Shown here: positions 23,028-32,587 of the stretch, in pieces
Layout of the letters: every line of letters starts with the position of its first letter
How positions within the stretch are numbered: position 1 is the first letter of the stretch
The notes under the pieces: model-generated
What the model was told of the DNA's origin: nothing
Database searches by the model: none
Seen by the model: only the letters and a program-made list of their open reading frames with translations
Source: Aestuariimicrobium ganziense
GTDB lineage: Bacteria; Actinomycetota; Actinomycetes; Propionibacteriales; Propionibacteriaceae
NCBI RefSeq assembly: GCF_015352975.1
Contig: NZ_JACYIZ010000004.1
Span: 248,001-312,000 of the forward strand
DNA length: 64,000 nucleotides
Direction of reading: 5' to 3'
Translations under genes and position numbers: made by a program

Positions 23028-24194
23028 TCAGTCCGAGCCGAACAGGTCGCGGGTGTAGACCTTGTCGGCGACATCGTCGAGCGTGTCAGTGCGGCGGTTG
23101 GCGATGATCACGTCGGCCCTGCGCTTGAACTCGTCCAGGTCGTTGACCACCTCGGAGTGGAAGAACTCGGGCGCTTCCAGTGCCGGCTCGTGGACGATCA
23201 CGGTGATGCCCTTGGCCTTGATCCGCTTCATGATCCCTTGGATCGACGACTCCCGGAAGTTGTCCGAGCCGGCCTTCATGGTGAGCCGGTAGACCCCGAC
23301 CACCTTCGGGTCACGGGCGAGCACGTCGTTGGCGATGAAGTCCTTGCGGGTGGTGTTGGAGTCGACGATCGCCCGGATCAGCACCTGGGGCACGTCGGCG
23401 TAGTTGGCCAGCAACTGCTTGGTGTCCTTGGGCAGGCAGTAGCCGCCGTAGCCGAAGGACGGGTTGTTGTAGTGGTCGCCGATGCGCGGGTCGAGCCCGA
23501 CGCCGGTGATGATCTGGCGGGTGTCGAGGCCGTGGGCGGCGGCGTAGGAGTCCAACTCGTTGAAGTACGAGACCCGCATCGCCAGGTAGGTGTTGGCGAA
23601 CAGCTTGATCGCCTCGGCCTCGGTCGACCCGGTGAGCAGCACCGGCACGTCGGGTTCGAGTGAGCCCTCGACCAGCAGGTCGGCGAAGCGTCGTCCGACC
23701 TCGGTGACGTCACCGACCACGATCCGTGACGGGTGCAGGTTGTCGTGCAGCGCTCGTCCCTCGCGCAGGAACTCCGGCGAGAACAGGATGGTCATCCCGG
23801 GGTGGTCGGCGCACAGCCGGCGGGTGAAGCCGACCGGGATCGTCGACTTGATCGCCACCAGGGCCGACGGGGCGTACTGGGCGACCTGGGCGACCACCGA
23901 CTCGACGGTGGAGGTGTCGAAGAAGTTGGCCACCTCGTCGTAGTTGGTCGGGGTGGCGATCACGACGACGTCGGCGCCGGTGTAGGCATCGGCGGCGTCG
24001 GTGGTCGCCCGCAGGTTCAGCTCGACCTCGGCGAGGTAACGCTCGAGGTCGGCGTCGATGATCGGCGAGCGGCGCTCGTTGACCATCGCCACCCGCTCGG
24101 GGTTGACGTCGACCCCGATCACCTCGTGGTGCTGCGACAGGGTCACCGCCATCGACATGCCGACGTAGCCGAGCCCTGCGATGGCGATCTTCAT
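23028..24194 (-). CDS. ugd: UDP-glucose 6-dehydrogenase
   Basis: A 388-residue enzyme that oxidises UDP-glucose to UDP-glucuronate with two NAD+, a precursor step for acidic polysaccharides. [16 protein letters not shown] is the NAD-binding loop; further landmarks are [41 protein letters not shown] and the catalytic-Cys segment [14 protein letters not shown]. Length equals the E. coli type. The start at 24194 is supported by TACCCT 7 nt upstream; the longer frame adds 27 unlikely residues. Confidence 0.93.
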   Translation of the reverse strand: MKIAIAGLGYVGMSMAVTLSQHHEVIGVDVNPERVAMVNERRSPIIDADLERYLAEVELNLRATTDAADAYTGADVVVIATPTNYDEVANFFDTSTVESVVAQVAQYAPSALVAIKSTIPVGFTRRLCADHPGMTILFSPEFLREGRALHDNLHPSRIVVGDVTEVGRRFADLLVEGSLEPDVPVLLTGSTEAEAIKLFANTYLAMRVSYFNELDSYAAAHGLDTRQIITGVGLDPRIGDHYNNPSFGYGGYCLPKDTKQLLANYADVPQVLIRAIVDSNTTRKDFIANDVLARDPKVVGVYRLTMKAGSDNFRESSIQGIMKRIKAKGITVIVHEPALEAPEFFHSEVVNDLDEFKRRADVIIANRRTDTLDDVADKVYTRDLFGSD

Positions 24195-24201
24195 GGTTCC
24201 G

Positions 24202-24207
24202 AGGGTA
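24202..24207 (-). promoter_or_regulatory. -10 element TACCCT for leaderless ugd
   Basis: TACCCT ends 7 nt before the ATG at 24194 and decides the start. Confidence 0.5.
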
Positions 24208-24260
24208 GTGGGGTGGTCAGCGAACGCGTGGTGTGCAGCGCGGACGATGCACCGCCACAG

Positions 24261-24336
24261 CCCGTTCCCCCGCACAAGAATCGAGTCCCCGCACCAACGT
24301 TGGTGCGGGGACTCGATTGTCGTGCGGGGGAATGGG
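24261..24336. repeat. Near-perfect 68-nt palindrome after the aldo/keto reductase gene
   Basis: The sequence is symmetrical about 24298/24299: 24265-24298 pairs with 24299-24332 with two mismatches in 34 bp, and three more pairs extend it outward. The core is CCCCGCACCAACGTTGGTGC. It starts immediately after the stop of the minus-strand reductase (24337) and lies upstream of the ugd promoter, so it may serve as a terminator. Confidence 0.75.
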
Positions 24337-25167
24337 TCACCAGGTGGCGGTCACCGGGTCGCCACCCATGCGGCGGCCGGCGTCCAAGGCGGTGATCCGC
24401 TCGACCTGGGCATCGCTCAGCTCGAAGCCGAACACGTCGAAGTTCTGCTCGATCCGGGCCGGGGTGACCGACTTCGGAATGACGATCAGGCCCTTCTGCA
24501 GGTGCCAGCGGATGATCACCTGGGCGGGCTCGACGCCGAGCTCACGAGCGATCCCCTTGATCACCTCGTGGTCGATGTCCTTGGGCTCGGTCGAGTTGCC
24601 CAGCGGGCTCCACGACTCGGGGGCGATGCCACGCTCGCGCAGCTGGGCCAGGAAGTCCTCGCGCACGAACGTCGGGTGGATCTCGATCTGGTTGACGCTG
24701 GGCACCGCGCCGTTGAGCTTGTCGAGGTGCTCGATGTTGAAGTTGCTGACGCCGATCGAGCGGACGAGGCCCTCGGCCTTGAACTCCTGCATCGCGTCCC
24801 AGGCCTCGATGTAGGCCTCACCGTGCTTGATGACGCTCGGCCAGTGGATCAGGTAGAGGTCGACGTGGTCGAGCCCGAGCAGGCTGAGGCTCTTCTCGAT
24901 GCCGCGACGGGCGTCGTCACGCTTGTGGTCGGGGTTGTCGAGCTTGGTGGTGACGAACAGCTCGTCACGCGCGATGCCGGACTCGGCGATGGCCTTGCCG
25001 ACGCCGTCCTCGTTCTGGTAGCCGGCCGCGGTGTCGATGTGGCGGTAACCGACCTCGAGGGCCTTCGAGACGGCCGGGACGATCTCGTCCGAGGTGACCT
25101 GCCAGACGCCGAAGCCGAGCTGGGGGATCTGGACGCCATCGTTGAGGGTGATCTGGGGAACAGACAT
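24337..25167 (-). CDS. Aldo/keto reductase (2,5-diketo-D-gluconate reductase type)
   Basis: A 276-residue AKR5-like TIM-barrel oxidoreductase. Asp and Tyr of the tetrad lie in [15 protein letters not shown], Lys in VTTKLDNP and His in YLIHWPS. The C-terminal cofactor segment [18 protein letters not shown] binds NADPH. It reduces carbonyls; the true substrate is unknown. The ATG at 25167 is preceded by AAAGGTG, and an upstream in-frame start at 25200 is not favoured. A long palindrome follows the stop. Confidence 0.9.
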   Translation of the reverse strand: MSVPQITLNDGVQIPQLGFGVWQVTSDEIVPAVSKALEVGYRHIDTAAGYQNEDGVGKAIAESGIARDELFVTTKLDNPDHKRDDARRGIEKSLSLLGLDHVDLYLIHWPSVIKHGEAYIEAWDAMQEFKAEGLVRSIGVSNFNIEHLDKLNGAVPSVNQIEIHPTFVREDFLAQLRERGIAPESWSPLGNSTEPKDIDHEVIKGIARELGVEPAQVIIRWHLQKGLIVIPKSVTPARIEQNFDVFGFELSDAQVERITALDAGRRMGGDPVTATW

Positions 25168-25271
25168 GCCGCACCTTTCTGAATGGGGGTTCAGCACCAC
25201 CCTATGGCAGCTGCGGTGGCCGGTCAGACGGTCGCGCAGGGCAGTCGTTCGCTCGTGGAAGAATGGCGCCC

Positions 25272-26906
25272 ATGTCGTCTCTGCCCTCGAAGCTCTCCCA
25301 GCGGGTCGAGGCCGTCGCCGGGGTCGATCCCGAGATGCGTCCGGCCACCAAGCCCCAGTTCGGTCACTTCCAGTCGAACGTCGCGTTGCGCCTGGCCAAG
25401 ACCGAGGGACGACCCCCGCGCGAGGTCGCCGCCGACATCGTCAGCCGACTCGACCTGGACGACCTGTGCGAGCCGCTCGAGATCGCCGGCCCTGGCTTCA
25501 TCAACTTCCGGATCAAGGCCGAGGTGCTCGCTGCCGAGGCCGCCGCAGTGTTGGACGACCCGCACGCCGGCATCGTCCAGACCGACGAGCCCCGCCGCGT
25601 GGTGATCGACTACTCCGCCCCGAACGTGGCCAAGCAGATGCACGTGGGCCACCTGCGCACCACGATCATCGGCGACTGCTTCCACCGGGTGCTGCGGGCC
25701 CAGGGCCACACCGTGATCGCCCAGAACCACATCGGTGACTGGGGCACCCAGTTCGGCATGCTGATCGAGCAGATCACCGACGAGGGGATCGACGCCTCGA
25801 CGCTGACCCTGGCCGAGGCCGACGAGCTCTACAAGCGGGCCGCCGCCCACTTCAAGGCCGACGAGGAGTTCGCCCACCGCTCACGTGCCCGGGTCTCGCA
25901 GTTCCAGGGTGGGGACGAGCAGTCGCTGGCCATCTGGCAGCAGTTGGTCGACGTCTCCAAGGTCGGCTTCGACGCCGCCTACGAGCGGCTCAACGTGCTG
26001 CTCACCGACGACGACCTGGCCGGTGAGTCGACCTACAACGCCGACCTGCCGGTGCTGGTCGACGAACTGGAGCGCTCCGGGGTCGCGGTGGTCGACGACG
26101 GTGCGCTGTGCGTGTTCGTCGACGGGTTCGAGGCGCCGCTGATCGTCCGCAAGCGCGACGGTGGTTACGGCTACGCCACCACCGACCTGGCCGCGATCCG
26201 CCACCGGGTGCGTGACCTGGACGCCGACCGGATCATCTACGTCACCGACGCCCGCCAGTCCGGCCACTTCGCCCAGGTCTTCGCCGCCGCCCGCAAGGCC
26301 GGCTTCCTGCCCGGTGACGTGGTGGCCGAGCACGTCGGCTACGGCATGGTGCTGGGTGAGGACGGTCGTCCGCTCAAGTCGCGTGACGGGTCGGCGGCCA
26401 AGCTGAGCGACCTGCTCGACCTGGCCGAACAGAATGCCGCGCCCTCGATCGCGATCGCGGCGATCAAGTACGCCGACCTGTCGTCGGGGCTGCAGAAGGA
26501 CTACACCTTCGACGCCGAGCGGATGACCAAGACCACCGGCGACACCGGCCCCTACCTGCAGTACGCTCACGCCCGGTGCTCGCAGATCCTGCGCACCGCC
26601 GAGGCCCAGGGCCATGCCGTCGGAGCGATCAGCGTGCTCGCCGAACCGGCCGAGCACCAGTTGGCGCTGCTGCTGTCGCGCTTCGGCGAGATCGTGGACG
26701 AGGTCGCGCAGTCGCTGACCCCGCACAAGCTGTGTGGCTACCTGTATGAGTTGGCCGGTGCCTACTCGACCTTCTACGAGCAGTGCCCGGTGCTGCGCAG
26801 CGAAGGCGAGGTGCGCTCGTCCCGGCTGGCGCTGTGCCGAGCCACCCAGAAGGTGCTGGCGACCGGGCTCGACCTGCTGGGCATCGAGGCTCCCGAGCGG
26901 ATGTGA
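25272..26906 (+). CDS. argS: Arginine-tRNA ligase
   Basis: A class I synthetase charging tRNA-Arg. The N-terminal Add-1 domain is at about 1-100, then the HIGH-like motif in KQMHVGHLRTTIIGD. The KMSKS position is reduced to PLKSRDG, as in many ArgS. The C-terminal DALR anticodon-binding helices (YAHARCSQILRTAE and SRLALCRATQKVLATGLDLL) reach the end. An in-frame ATG three codons earlier (25263) is equally possible; neither has a clear ribosome site, and AAGAAT 7 nt before 25272 may be a weak -10 of a leaderless message. Size (about 545 residues) is normal. Confidence 0.95.
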   Translation: MSSLPSKLSQRVEAVAGVDPEMRPATKPQFGHFQSNVALRLAKTEGRPPREVAADIVSRLDLDDLCEPLEIAGPGFINFRIKAEVLAAEAAAVLDDPHAGIVQTDEPRRVVIDYSAPNVAKQMHVGHLRTTIIGDCFHRVLRAQGHTVIAQNHIGDWGTQFGMLIEQITDEGIDASTLTLAEADELYKRAAAHFKADEEFAHRSRARVSQFQGGDEQSLAIWQQLVDVSKVGFDAAYERLNVLLTDDDLAGESTYNADLPVLVDELERSGVAVVDDGALCVFVDGFEAPLIVRKRDGGYGYATTDLAAIRHRVRDLDADRIIYVTDARQSGHFAQVFAAARKAGFLPGDVVAEHVGYGMVLGEDGRPLKSRDGSAAKLSDLLDLAEQNAAPSIAIAAIKYADLSSGLQKDYTFDAERMTKTTGDTGPYLQYAHARCSQILRTAEAQGHAVGAISVLAEPAEHQLALLLSRFGEIVDEVAQSLTPHKLCGYLYELAGAYSTFYEQCPVLRSEGEVRSSRLALCRATQKVLATGLDLLGIEAPERM

Positions 26907-26933
26907 CGTCGGCCCTGGCCTGATCATGCACAA

Positions 26934-26959
26934 CGGCCGCCGGATCACTCCGGCGGCCG
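26934..26959. terminator. Hairpin between convergent argS and ppgK
   Basis: An 11-bp stem (CGGCCGCCGGA and its complement) with a TCAC loop, 28 bases after the argS stop and 30 before the ppgK stop. It can serve both strands. Confidence 0.7.
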
Positions 26960-26988
26960 CTCGTGCAGATCAGTTCAGGAGCTGGGCC

Positions 26989-27789
26989 TCACACGACCTC
27001 GTTGTCGGAGTCGACCCTGACCACGATGTCGGGGTGGGCGCGCCGGTAGTCGGCCTGGGCGGCGGCACCGATGATGCCGGCCTTGTTGCGCAGCGCCGCG
27101 GGGATCATCGGGGTCTTCAGCTTCAGCAGCGGCATCCACTCCGCGTGGTCCTTGCTGACGCCGCCACCGACCACGAACAGGTCGGGGGAGAACAGGAACT
27201 CCAGGAACGAGTAGTAGCGCTGCAGCCGCTCCTCGGCCCACTCCTTGTACGACAGGTTCTCCTTGTCCTTGATCGAGCTGGCCGCGCGGCTCTCGGCGTC
27301 GTGGCCGTCGATCTCGAGGTGACCGAGTTCGGTGTTGGGGATCAGTACCCCGTCGTAGATCAGCGCCGAGCCGATGCCGGTGCCCTGCGTGGTCAGCAGC
27401 ACCAACCCGGGCACGCCCTTGGCCGCGCCGTGCTGCACCTCGGCCAGACCCGCGGCGTCGGCGTCGTTGACGATCGTGGTCGGACGCCCGAGGAACTCGG
27501 TGAAGAACTTCTCGGCCTCCAGCCCGGTCCAGTCCTTGTGCAGGTTGGCGATGAAGGGGATCTTGCCGTGCACGACCGGGGCCGGCACGGTGATGCCGAC
27601 CGGGGAGTCGCCGATGACGTCGGCGAAGTTGTCGACGATCTCCTTGACGACCTTCGCGACGTTCTCCGGCGTCGACTTCGAGGGCGTCTCGATCCGCAGC
27701 CGCTTCTCGGCGAACTCGCCGGTCTCCAGGTCGACCGGGGCGCCCTTGACCCCCGAGCCGCCGATGTCAATGCCAAGAACAATGCTCAT
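26989..27789 (-). CDS. ppgK: Polyphosphate glucokinase
   Basis: A 266-residue ROK-type kinase that phosphorylates glucose using polyphosphate (often also ATP), feeding glucose 6-phosphate to Pgi. [16 protein letters not shown] is the phosphate-1 motif, [13 protein letters not shown] holds the catalytic Asp, and [14 protein letters not shown] is the second phosphate motif. The sequence LHKDWTG is typical of actinobacterial PpgK. The enzyme is characteristic of actinobacteria. TAGGCT 6 nt before the ATG indicates a leaderless message. Confidence 0.95.
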   Translation of the reverse strand: MSIVLGIDIGGSGVKGAPVDLETGEFAEKRLRIETPSKSTPENVAKVVKEIVDNFADVIGDSPVGITVPAPVVHGKIPFIANLHKDWTGLEAEKFFTEFLGRPTTIVNDADAAGLAEVQHGAAKGVPGLVLLTTQGTGIGSALIYDGVLIPNTELGHLEIDGHDAESRAASSIKDKENLSYKEWAEERLQRYYSFLEFLFSPDLFVVGGGVSKDHAEWMPLLKLKTPMIPAALRNKAGIIGAAAQADYRRAHPDIVVRVDSDNEVV

Positions 27790-27795
27790 GCGCTG

Positions 27796-27801
27796 AGCCT
27801 A
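27796..27801 (-). promoter_or_regulatory. -10 element TAGGCT for leaderless ppgK
   Basis: TAGGCT ends 6 nt before the ATG at 27789. Confidence 0.55.
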
Positions 27802-27859
27802 GAGCCTGGGGGTTTGCAGAACGCGGCGACCCGAACAATGGATCAGCCTCGACCATGCG

Positions 27860-29668
27860 TCACAGTTGTTGCGACGAGTTCGGGTTCCCGGGGTGCGGGG
27901 CCTGTGCGTCCCAGCTGCTGGGGGCAGCGGGCGGCGCCGCCGTGGGTGGAACACCACCGACCGGCCGTTCCCCATCCGGTGTGGCAGCCAAGGCCGCGGC
28001 CTGCCGGGCACGCGAGAGTTCAGTGCGTACGAGGTGCCCGGCCTCGGCTGCGTCCATCGACGGGATCGACAGCGTCACCGGGCCATTGGTGATGTGGGCA
28101 TGGACGCTGGCCAGCCCCAGACGACGCTGCCACGGCCCCTGCGACAGTTGCACCGACTGCACCCTCGCGTGGTGCACCACCGACACCGTGTGCTGGACGA
28201 GCCCGCCCCGGTGCAGCAGCACCTGGTCGTCCAGGCCCCAGCGGTGGGTGTGCCAGGTGAGCGGACGAAGCTTTCGTCCACGCTCGGGCAGTGGCTCAAG
28301 GGCGACCTGTTCGGGGTCGAAGCCCGGCCACACCGCCTGCAGCGCGGTCAGCACTTGCGGCCAGTAACCGGCCGGCATCAGCACCGTCGAGCCACCCTCG
28401 TCGGCCTCCTCACCGCTGTAGCCGAGCACCTCGATCTGCACCCGCCACAGCCCGAACGGCTTGGCCAGTACCGACTGGCTGATCGAGAACCCCTGGATGC
28501 GGTGCACCGGAACGGTCTGGGTGACCGTGGTGGTCAGGCCTCGTCCGATGCGCACCGTGCCTGAGGACGACTCGCTGAGCTGGTAGTTCCACTCCTTGAT
28601 CAGCCGGTTCGAGATGAACCCGAACAGGCCGAAGGCGGCCGGGACGACGATGCCCGCGCTCCAGACCTCGCCGGTGATCAGGTAGGGCACCAGCCCGAAG
28701 GCGAGCAGGCCGACCACCGACATCACGAACTCGGGCGAGGTCACCGCGCCGAGCACCAGCTGTGCGGGGGTGAGCCGGACGAGCACCCGCGTCGGTTCCT
28801 GCGGCAGTGCGGAGGGGACGACGGTCGGCTGCCACTGACCCGGTGGGGTCCACGGTGCCGGGTCACCGGGCTGCCCCGAGGTGGCCGGTGCCGGCTGCTG
28901 GACCGGTGCACCGGTCGACCCGGGCGTCCACGACGGTGCGGCACCCGGCTGAGTCGGCTGGGCCGGTGGGGGCGCGATCGCGGGTGCGGTCTGGGGGTGG
29001 CGGGTGACCGTGGCACGCCGCAGCAACTCGTCACGCAACTGCTCGGCGGCGGTCCGCTTGAGGAACTGGATCTTCTTGGCCTCGCCACCGGCGTCGACGC
29101 GAAGCGCCGCCAGACCGAGCAGCCTCGCGGCGAACGGCTGGACGATGTCGACCGACTGGATCTTGCTGTAGAGCACCCGGTCGGACTGGTGCTGGATGAA
29201 GGTGTGGTCGATCCGCAGGCCGTCGTCGTCGAGCACGAAGCGGGTGTAGCGCCAGCTGAAGTAGCCGATGACCACGGTGATCAGGCCGATGAACACGAGC
29301 ACGCCCAGGCTCACCCACAACCGTGCCCCGGTCCAGTTCTCGGGGTCGAAGCCGTTCTCGAGCACGTCGCGGCCGAGGAAGAAGATCAGTGCGACCAGAC
29401 CGATCCACCCCTGGACGAACGGGCTCAGCGGATGCGGGCGCTGCCCGGGGTCGGGCGGCGAGGCCGGTGCCGGCGGAGTCCACGGAGCGAGGGGTTGCTG
29501 CCCCGGCTGCAGGTCATGGCCGTGCGCCGGCGGCTGGTGGCCGGTCGGGGGTGTGGGGCGCTCGTCCGGGCCGGGTGCCCGAGGCCCCGGCGGAACCGGG
29601 GGCACTGGCGGCACCTGCGGGGGCTGCGAGCCCCACGGCGGATCGGGGAACCGAGGTGGCTGGGTCAC
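27860..29668 (-). CDS. YdbT-like membrane protein with bacterial PH domains
   Basis: A 602-residue membrane protein. The first 90 residues are Pro/Gly/His-rich and cytoplasmic. Two helices follow (VQGWIGLVALIFFLG and LWVSLGVLVFIGLITVVIGY), then a bPH2 (DUF304) domain (SDRVLYSKIQSVDIVQPFAA). A Pro/Ala linker leads to a second helical pair and two more PH-like copies (VPVHRIQGFSISQSVLAKPF and HHARVQSVQLSQGPWQRRLG). This matches B. subtilis YdbT, whose role is in envelope stress. The GTG overlaps the stop of the smaller PH protein, so the two form an operon, as ydbS-ydbT do. Confidence 0.85.
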   Translation of the reverse strand: MTQPPRFPDPPWGSQPPQVPPVPPVPPGPRAPGPDERPTPPTGHQPPAHGHDLQPGQQPLAPWTPPAPASPPDPGQRPHPLSPFVQGWIGLVALIFFLGRDVLENGFDPENWTGARLWVSLGVLVFIGLITVVIGYFSWRYTRFVLDDDGLRIDHTFIQHQSDRVLYSKIQSVDIVQPFAARLLGLAALRVDAGGEAKKIQFLKRTAAEQLRDELLRRATVTRHPQTAPAIAPPPAQPTQPGAAPSWTPGSTGAPVQQPAPATSGQPGDPAPWTPPGQWQPTVVPSALPQEPTRVLVRLTPAQLVLGAVTSPEFVMSVVGLLAFGLVPYLITGEVWSAGIVVPAAFGLFGFISNRLIKEWNYQLSESSSGTVRIGRGLTTTVTQTVPVHRIQGFSISQSVLAKPFGLWRVQIEVLGYSGEEADEGGSTVLMPAGYWPQVLTALQAVWPGFDPEQVALEPLPERGRKLRPLTWHTHRWGLDDQVLLHRGGLVQHTVSVVHHARVQSVQLSQGPWQRRLGLASVHAHITNGPVTLSIPSMDAAEAGHLVRTELSRARQAAALAATPDGERPVGGVPPTAAPPAAPSSWDAQAPHPGNPNSSQQL

Positions 29669-30153
29669 AGGCCGGCCTGCCGGTGCTGGGCGCGCTCGGT
29701 GAGCCGGTCACGCAGGGCGATCGCGTCGTCCGCGGTCAGGCCGGGGATGCTGGCATCGGTCGACGCCGACGCGGTCACCAGTTGCACGCGAGCCAGTCCG
29801 AAGTGGCGCATCACCGGACCTGAGCTGACCTCGACCACCTGCATGCGGCCGTACGGGACGATCGACAGGTGGCGGAACCACAGCCCGTGGGTGACGTAGA
29901 GCTCGTCGTCCCGCTCGGCGTAGCCCCACGAGGCTGCCAGCCGTCCCTGACGGACGTAGCGCCAGGCGACCAGGACGAGCAGCGCCACACCGACCGCGAC
30001 TGACACCCACCACGGCGCCCACACCACCAGCGGGGTCATCACGATCAGGGCGAAGATGCCCCAACCGATCAGCACGCTGACCCGCTTCATCGACGCGTAG
30101 CGCGGCGAGAGCCGGCGCCACTGCTCGGTGGGGGGTGCGAAGAGCTCGTCCAT
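29665..30153 (-). CDS. YdbS-like membrane protein with bacterial PH domain
   Basis: A 162-residue protein with two transmembrane helices (VSVLIGWGIFALIVMTPLVV, then WWVSVAVGVALLVLVAW) followed by a bPH2 (DUF304) domain (VTHGLWFRHLSIVPYGRMQV, then HFGLARVQLVTASAST). It is the short partner of the YdbT-like protein. The start at ATG 30153 places the PPTEQWRRLSPRYASM segment at the N-terminus, as in homologues; the open frame extends 12 codons further, without support. Confidence 0.82.
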   Translation of the reverse strand: MDELFAPPTEQWRRLSPRYASMKRVSVLIGWGIFALIVMTPLVVWAPWWVSVAVGVALLVLVAWRYVRQGRLAASWGYAERDDELYVTHGLWFRHLSIVPYGRMQVVEVSSGPVMRHFGLARVQLVTASASTDASIPGLTADDAIALRDRLTERAQHRQAGL

Positions 30154-30199
30154 GCCGGTCAGCCTGCCAGCCCCGGCGGTCACGGGCACAACCGCGTGG

Positions 30200-30889
30200 T
30201 CACTTCTTCTTGGTCAGGCCCAGCTTCACGCCCAAGCTCTCGTGGTCGGGTCCGTAGACCTTCACGTCGGCCATCATCACGAAGCCAGTGATCGTGATCG
30301 TGGGTGAGCCGACCGGAGCAGGACGCATCCCCTTGACCGTGATGTCACCCATCACCGAGGTGGTGCGGTCGATCACGATGACACCGTCGGGCACGTGCAG
30401 CTTGACGTCGCCCATCACGCAGTTGACGTTGATCTCGCACTCGCGGGCCTGCATCACCCCACCGCGCAGGTCGAGGATCGCATCGCCCATCACGACGTTG
30501 ATCGAGGTGCGCCGCGGCATCTGCCAACCGGGTTCGCGGCGGCGGGTGGCCATGATTGCGGTGATCGTGTCGCTGGTGTGGCCCGCGGCAGGATCGTCCA
30601 GCACCACCAGGCCGGTTCCGGTGGACTCGACCGGGTTGACCATGCCGGCCGGACGAGTCGCGTACTGCTCGGTCATCGGCGACGGCATCAGGTCGGCGGT
30701 GATCGGGCGCAGGTCGTTGAACGTCTTGGACGCCAGCACCAGGTCCATCCGCTCGTCGAGTTCGTCGTGGGTGATCCGCCCCTCGGCGTAGGCCGAGTTC
30801 AGCACCTGCGTGACCAGGTCACGGTCGGCGTCGGAGACCCGCATGGATCCCGGGTCGTGGCTGGGCTGGGGGAGCGGATGGCTGGTCAT
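30200..30889 (-). CDS. DUF1707 protein with LiaF-like C-terminal domain
   Basis: A 229-residue soluble protein. Residues about 15-70 are DUF1707 (MRVSDADRDLVTQVLNSAYA, GRITHDELDERMDLVLASKT), common in actinobacterial envelope-associated proteins. The C-terminal half is a repetitive beta-helix of the cell-wall-active antibiotics response type (INVVMGDAILDLRGG, NCVMGDVKLHVPDGV, SVMGDITVKG). A sensory or scaffolding role in envelope stress is plausible. TACGGT ends 6 nt before the ATG, so it is probably leaderless. Confidence 0.8.
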   Translation of the reverse strand: MTSHPLPQPSHDPGSMRVSDADRDLVTQVLNSAYAEGRITHDELDERMDLVLASKTFNDLRPITADLMPSPMTEQYATRPAGMVNPVESTGTGLVVLDDPAAGHTSDTITAIMATRRREPGWQMPRRTSINVVMGDAILDLRGGVMQARECEINVNCVMGDVKLHVPDGVIVIDRTTSVMGDITVKGMRPAPVGSPTITITGFVMMADVKVYGPDHESLGVKLGLTKKK

Positions 30890-30895
30890 GGACTC

Positions 30896-30901
30896 ACCGT
30901 A
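30896..30901 (-). promoter_or_regulatory. -10 element TACGGT for the leaderless DUF1707 gene
   Basis: TACGGT ends 6 nt before the ATG at 30889. Confidence 0.5.
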
Positions 30902-30987
30902 AGCGGCCGTCGGGTCGGTGTCAGCACCGCGTGAGGCTGTTCAGGGACGATCTCGGGGGTCGCTCAGGGTGCCCTCCCAGCCGCCGG

Positions 30988-32124
30988 TCAGCGGCCCGGG
31001 GCCCGTGCCGTCGGCGTCTGGCAGGCGACGGTGGACGAGCACGGCTCGTTGAGGGCGGCCAGTGCAGTCGGCGACGGCTGCCACTTGTGAGCCTTCCCAC
31101 CGATGCCTGCCCAGACCGTGTCGCTGACCAGGTCGAACTGGTAGGTCCGTCCCCGCTGGTCGACGGCGACGAACCACGGTCCATCGGCAGAGCCGCCCAT
31201 TTCATCGCTCGTCTGTCGGCGCAGGCCCGTCCGCAATTCGTCCAGCGTCGCACGATCAGTGACCTCGAACTGGGTGGCGGTCCTTCCCACCACCTGCGGG
31301 AAGGCACAGCGGTACACGCGCACCGTGGTGCTCGGATCAGCGGGCAACCAGCTGTCCCGGGGGATCGAGCACGGGTCGGCGGGTGGTTCCAGCGTTGTAG
31401 ACGGCGTCTGCTGCTGGTCGAAGGCGGCTCGCACCGCGGTGATCACTCCTGCCGCCCCGGTGCGTTTCCCGACCGGCCCACAGGACGAGAGCTGGCCGGT
31501 GACCGCCTCGGTGTGGCCGTCGGGATAGCTGAACATCAGTTGGAAGGCGGCGGGGAACAGTTCGGGTTCACACGAACCGTCAGGGCTCTGGTTGTAGGCG
31601 TCGATGATCCCGGCCACACCTGTGGTCAGGACCTCGGCTGGTGGCTGGACCTGCAGTCCGTGGGAGCCGGCGTCGCACAGCAGCATCGACGTGGCCCCGG
31701 GCGACAGCGACGCTGGCTGGTCGGTGAGGTGCACGCGACCGTCGACCAGCCTGACCGGGCCGCACGGGGTCTGCCAGCTCTCCTGACGCTTGCCGTCGAC
31801 TTCGGTCTGCGAGGGAGAGGCCGTGCGCCACGTGGGCGCAGGGGTACGTGGGGGCGTCGACGGTGAAGTCGTGCGGTTCGGGGCGGTGCTGGTCGTGGCG
31901 GGAGCCGCTGTCTGCGCGGGGGAGCCGTTGCGACCCCCCGTCAACTGCGAGACGCCCACCACCAGGGCGACCAACAGCACTGCCGCGGCGGCCAGCACCA
32001 CCAGGCTGCGTCGTCCCCCGCCTTGGCGGGTTGGAGGGGCCGCCAGCGGGGGCGGAGCACCGGCATCAGCGGCCCGACGCGCCATCATCGAGCGGAGTCT
32101 GGTCTCGAGGTCGTCGTCAGTCAT
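30988..32124 (-). CDS. Single-pass membrane protein with Cys-containing ectodomain, partner of SigE-family sigma factor
   Basis: A 378-residue protein. A 39-residue cytoplasmic N-terminus, one helix (LVVLAAAAVLLVALVVGV at about 40-60) and a Thr/Pro linker lead to one copy (about 121-361) of an ectodomain that also occurs twice in each of the proteins at 43225 and 45035. Shared landmarks are a LLC segment, PPAEVLTTGV, SYPDGHTEAV, a second Cys after LSS, FDQQ, RVYRCAF and a final WQPSPTALAAL. The ATG lies inside the sigma gene, overlapping its end by 8 nt, so translation is coupled. A regulatory (anti-sigma or sensor) role is inferred from this coupling; no known anti-sigma domain is visible. 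Confidence 0.7.
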   Translation of the reverse strand: MTDDDLETRLRSMMARRAADAGAPPPLAAPPTRQGGGRRSLVVLAAAAVLLVALVVGVSQLTGGRNGSPAQTAAPATTSTAPNRTTSPSTPPRTPAPTWRTASPSQTEVDGKRQESWQTPCGPVRLVDGRVHLTDQPASLSPGATSMLLCDAGSHGLQVQPPAEVLTTGVAGIIDAYNQSPDGSCEPELFPAAFQLMFSYPDGHTEAVTGQLSSCGPVGKRTGAAGVITAVRAAFDQQQTPSTTLEPPADPCSIPRDSWLPADPSTTVRVYRCAFPQVVGRTATQFEVTDRATLDELRTGLRRQTSDEMGGSADGPWFVAVDQRGRTYQFDLVSDTVWAGIGGKAHKWQPSPTALAALNEPCSSTVACQTPTARAPGR

Positions 32125-32587
32125 GGTCCAACTGCTTCCTGAGGGTGGCGAGGCCACGGTGGACGTGTGAGCGGGCGGTGCTGGTGGTGCACCCGAGCGT
32201 TGCGGCGATCGCGTCGTAGGACGCGTCGTCGTGGTAGCGCAGCACCAGGGCGGCCCACTGGTTGGCAGGCAGCTCTCGGCACAGGGCCCAGAGCGCGTCG
32301 TCTGCCGGGTCGGGGTCGGTCGCCGAGCCCTGCAGCGAAACAGGGTCGTCGACCAGGACCAAATGCGGCCCGCGGCTGCGTGCGCTCGAGACGTGGTTGA
32401 CGATGGCGCGCTTGACGTAGGCCAGCCGGCCACGCGGTTCGATGCGAGGCCAGTGTGGAAGGCAGCGTGACATGGCCTCCTGGACGGCGTCGCGGGCCAT
32501 CTCCCGCTCACCCGCGACGAGATGGGCGAAGGCGATCAGCGCGCGGCCGTGGTCGCGGTACCACTGCTCGACGTCGTCGACACCCAT
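32117..32587 (-). CDS. SigE-family RNA polymerase sigma factor (ECF type)
   Basis: A 156-residue sigma factor with region 2 (LIAFAHLVAGEREMARDAVQ, then EAMSRCLPHWPRIEPRGRLA) and region 4 (LPANQWAALVLRYHDDASYD, then GCTTSTARSHVHRGLATLR). Length and pattern are those of the actinobacterial SigE-family group. The start at ATG 32587 gives the canonical N-terminus; the longer frame is unsupported. It is coupled to the downstream membrane protein and diverges from the rhamnosidase gene, with a 142-bp gap. Target promoters are unknown; ECF factors usually activate their own operon. Confidence 0.88.
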   Translation of the reverse strand: MGVDDVEQWYRDHGRALIAFAHLVAGEREMARDAVQEAMSRCLPHWPRIEPRGRLAYVKRAIVNHVSSARSRGPHLVLVDDPVSLQGSATDPDPADDALWALCRELPANQWAALVLRYHDDASYDAIAATLGCTTSTARSHVHRGLATLRKQLDHD

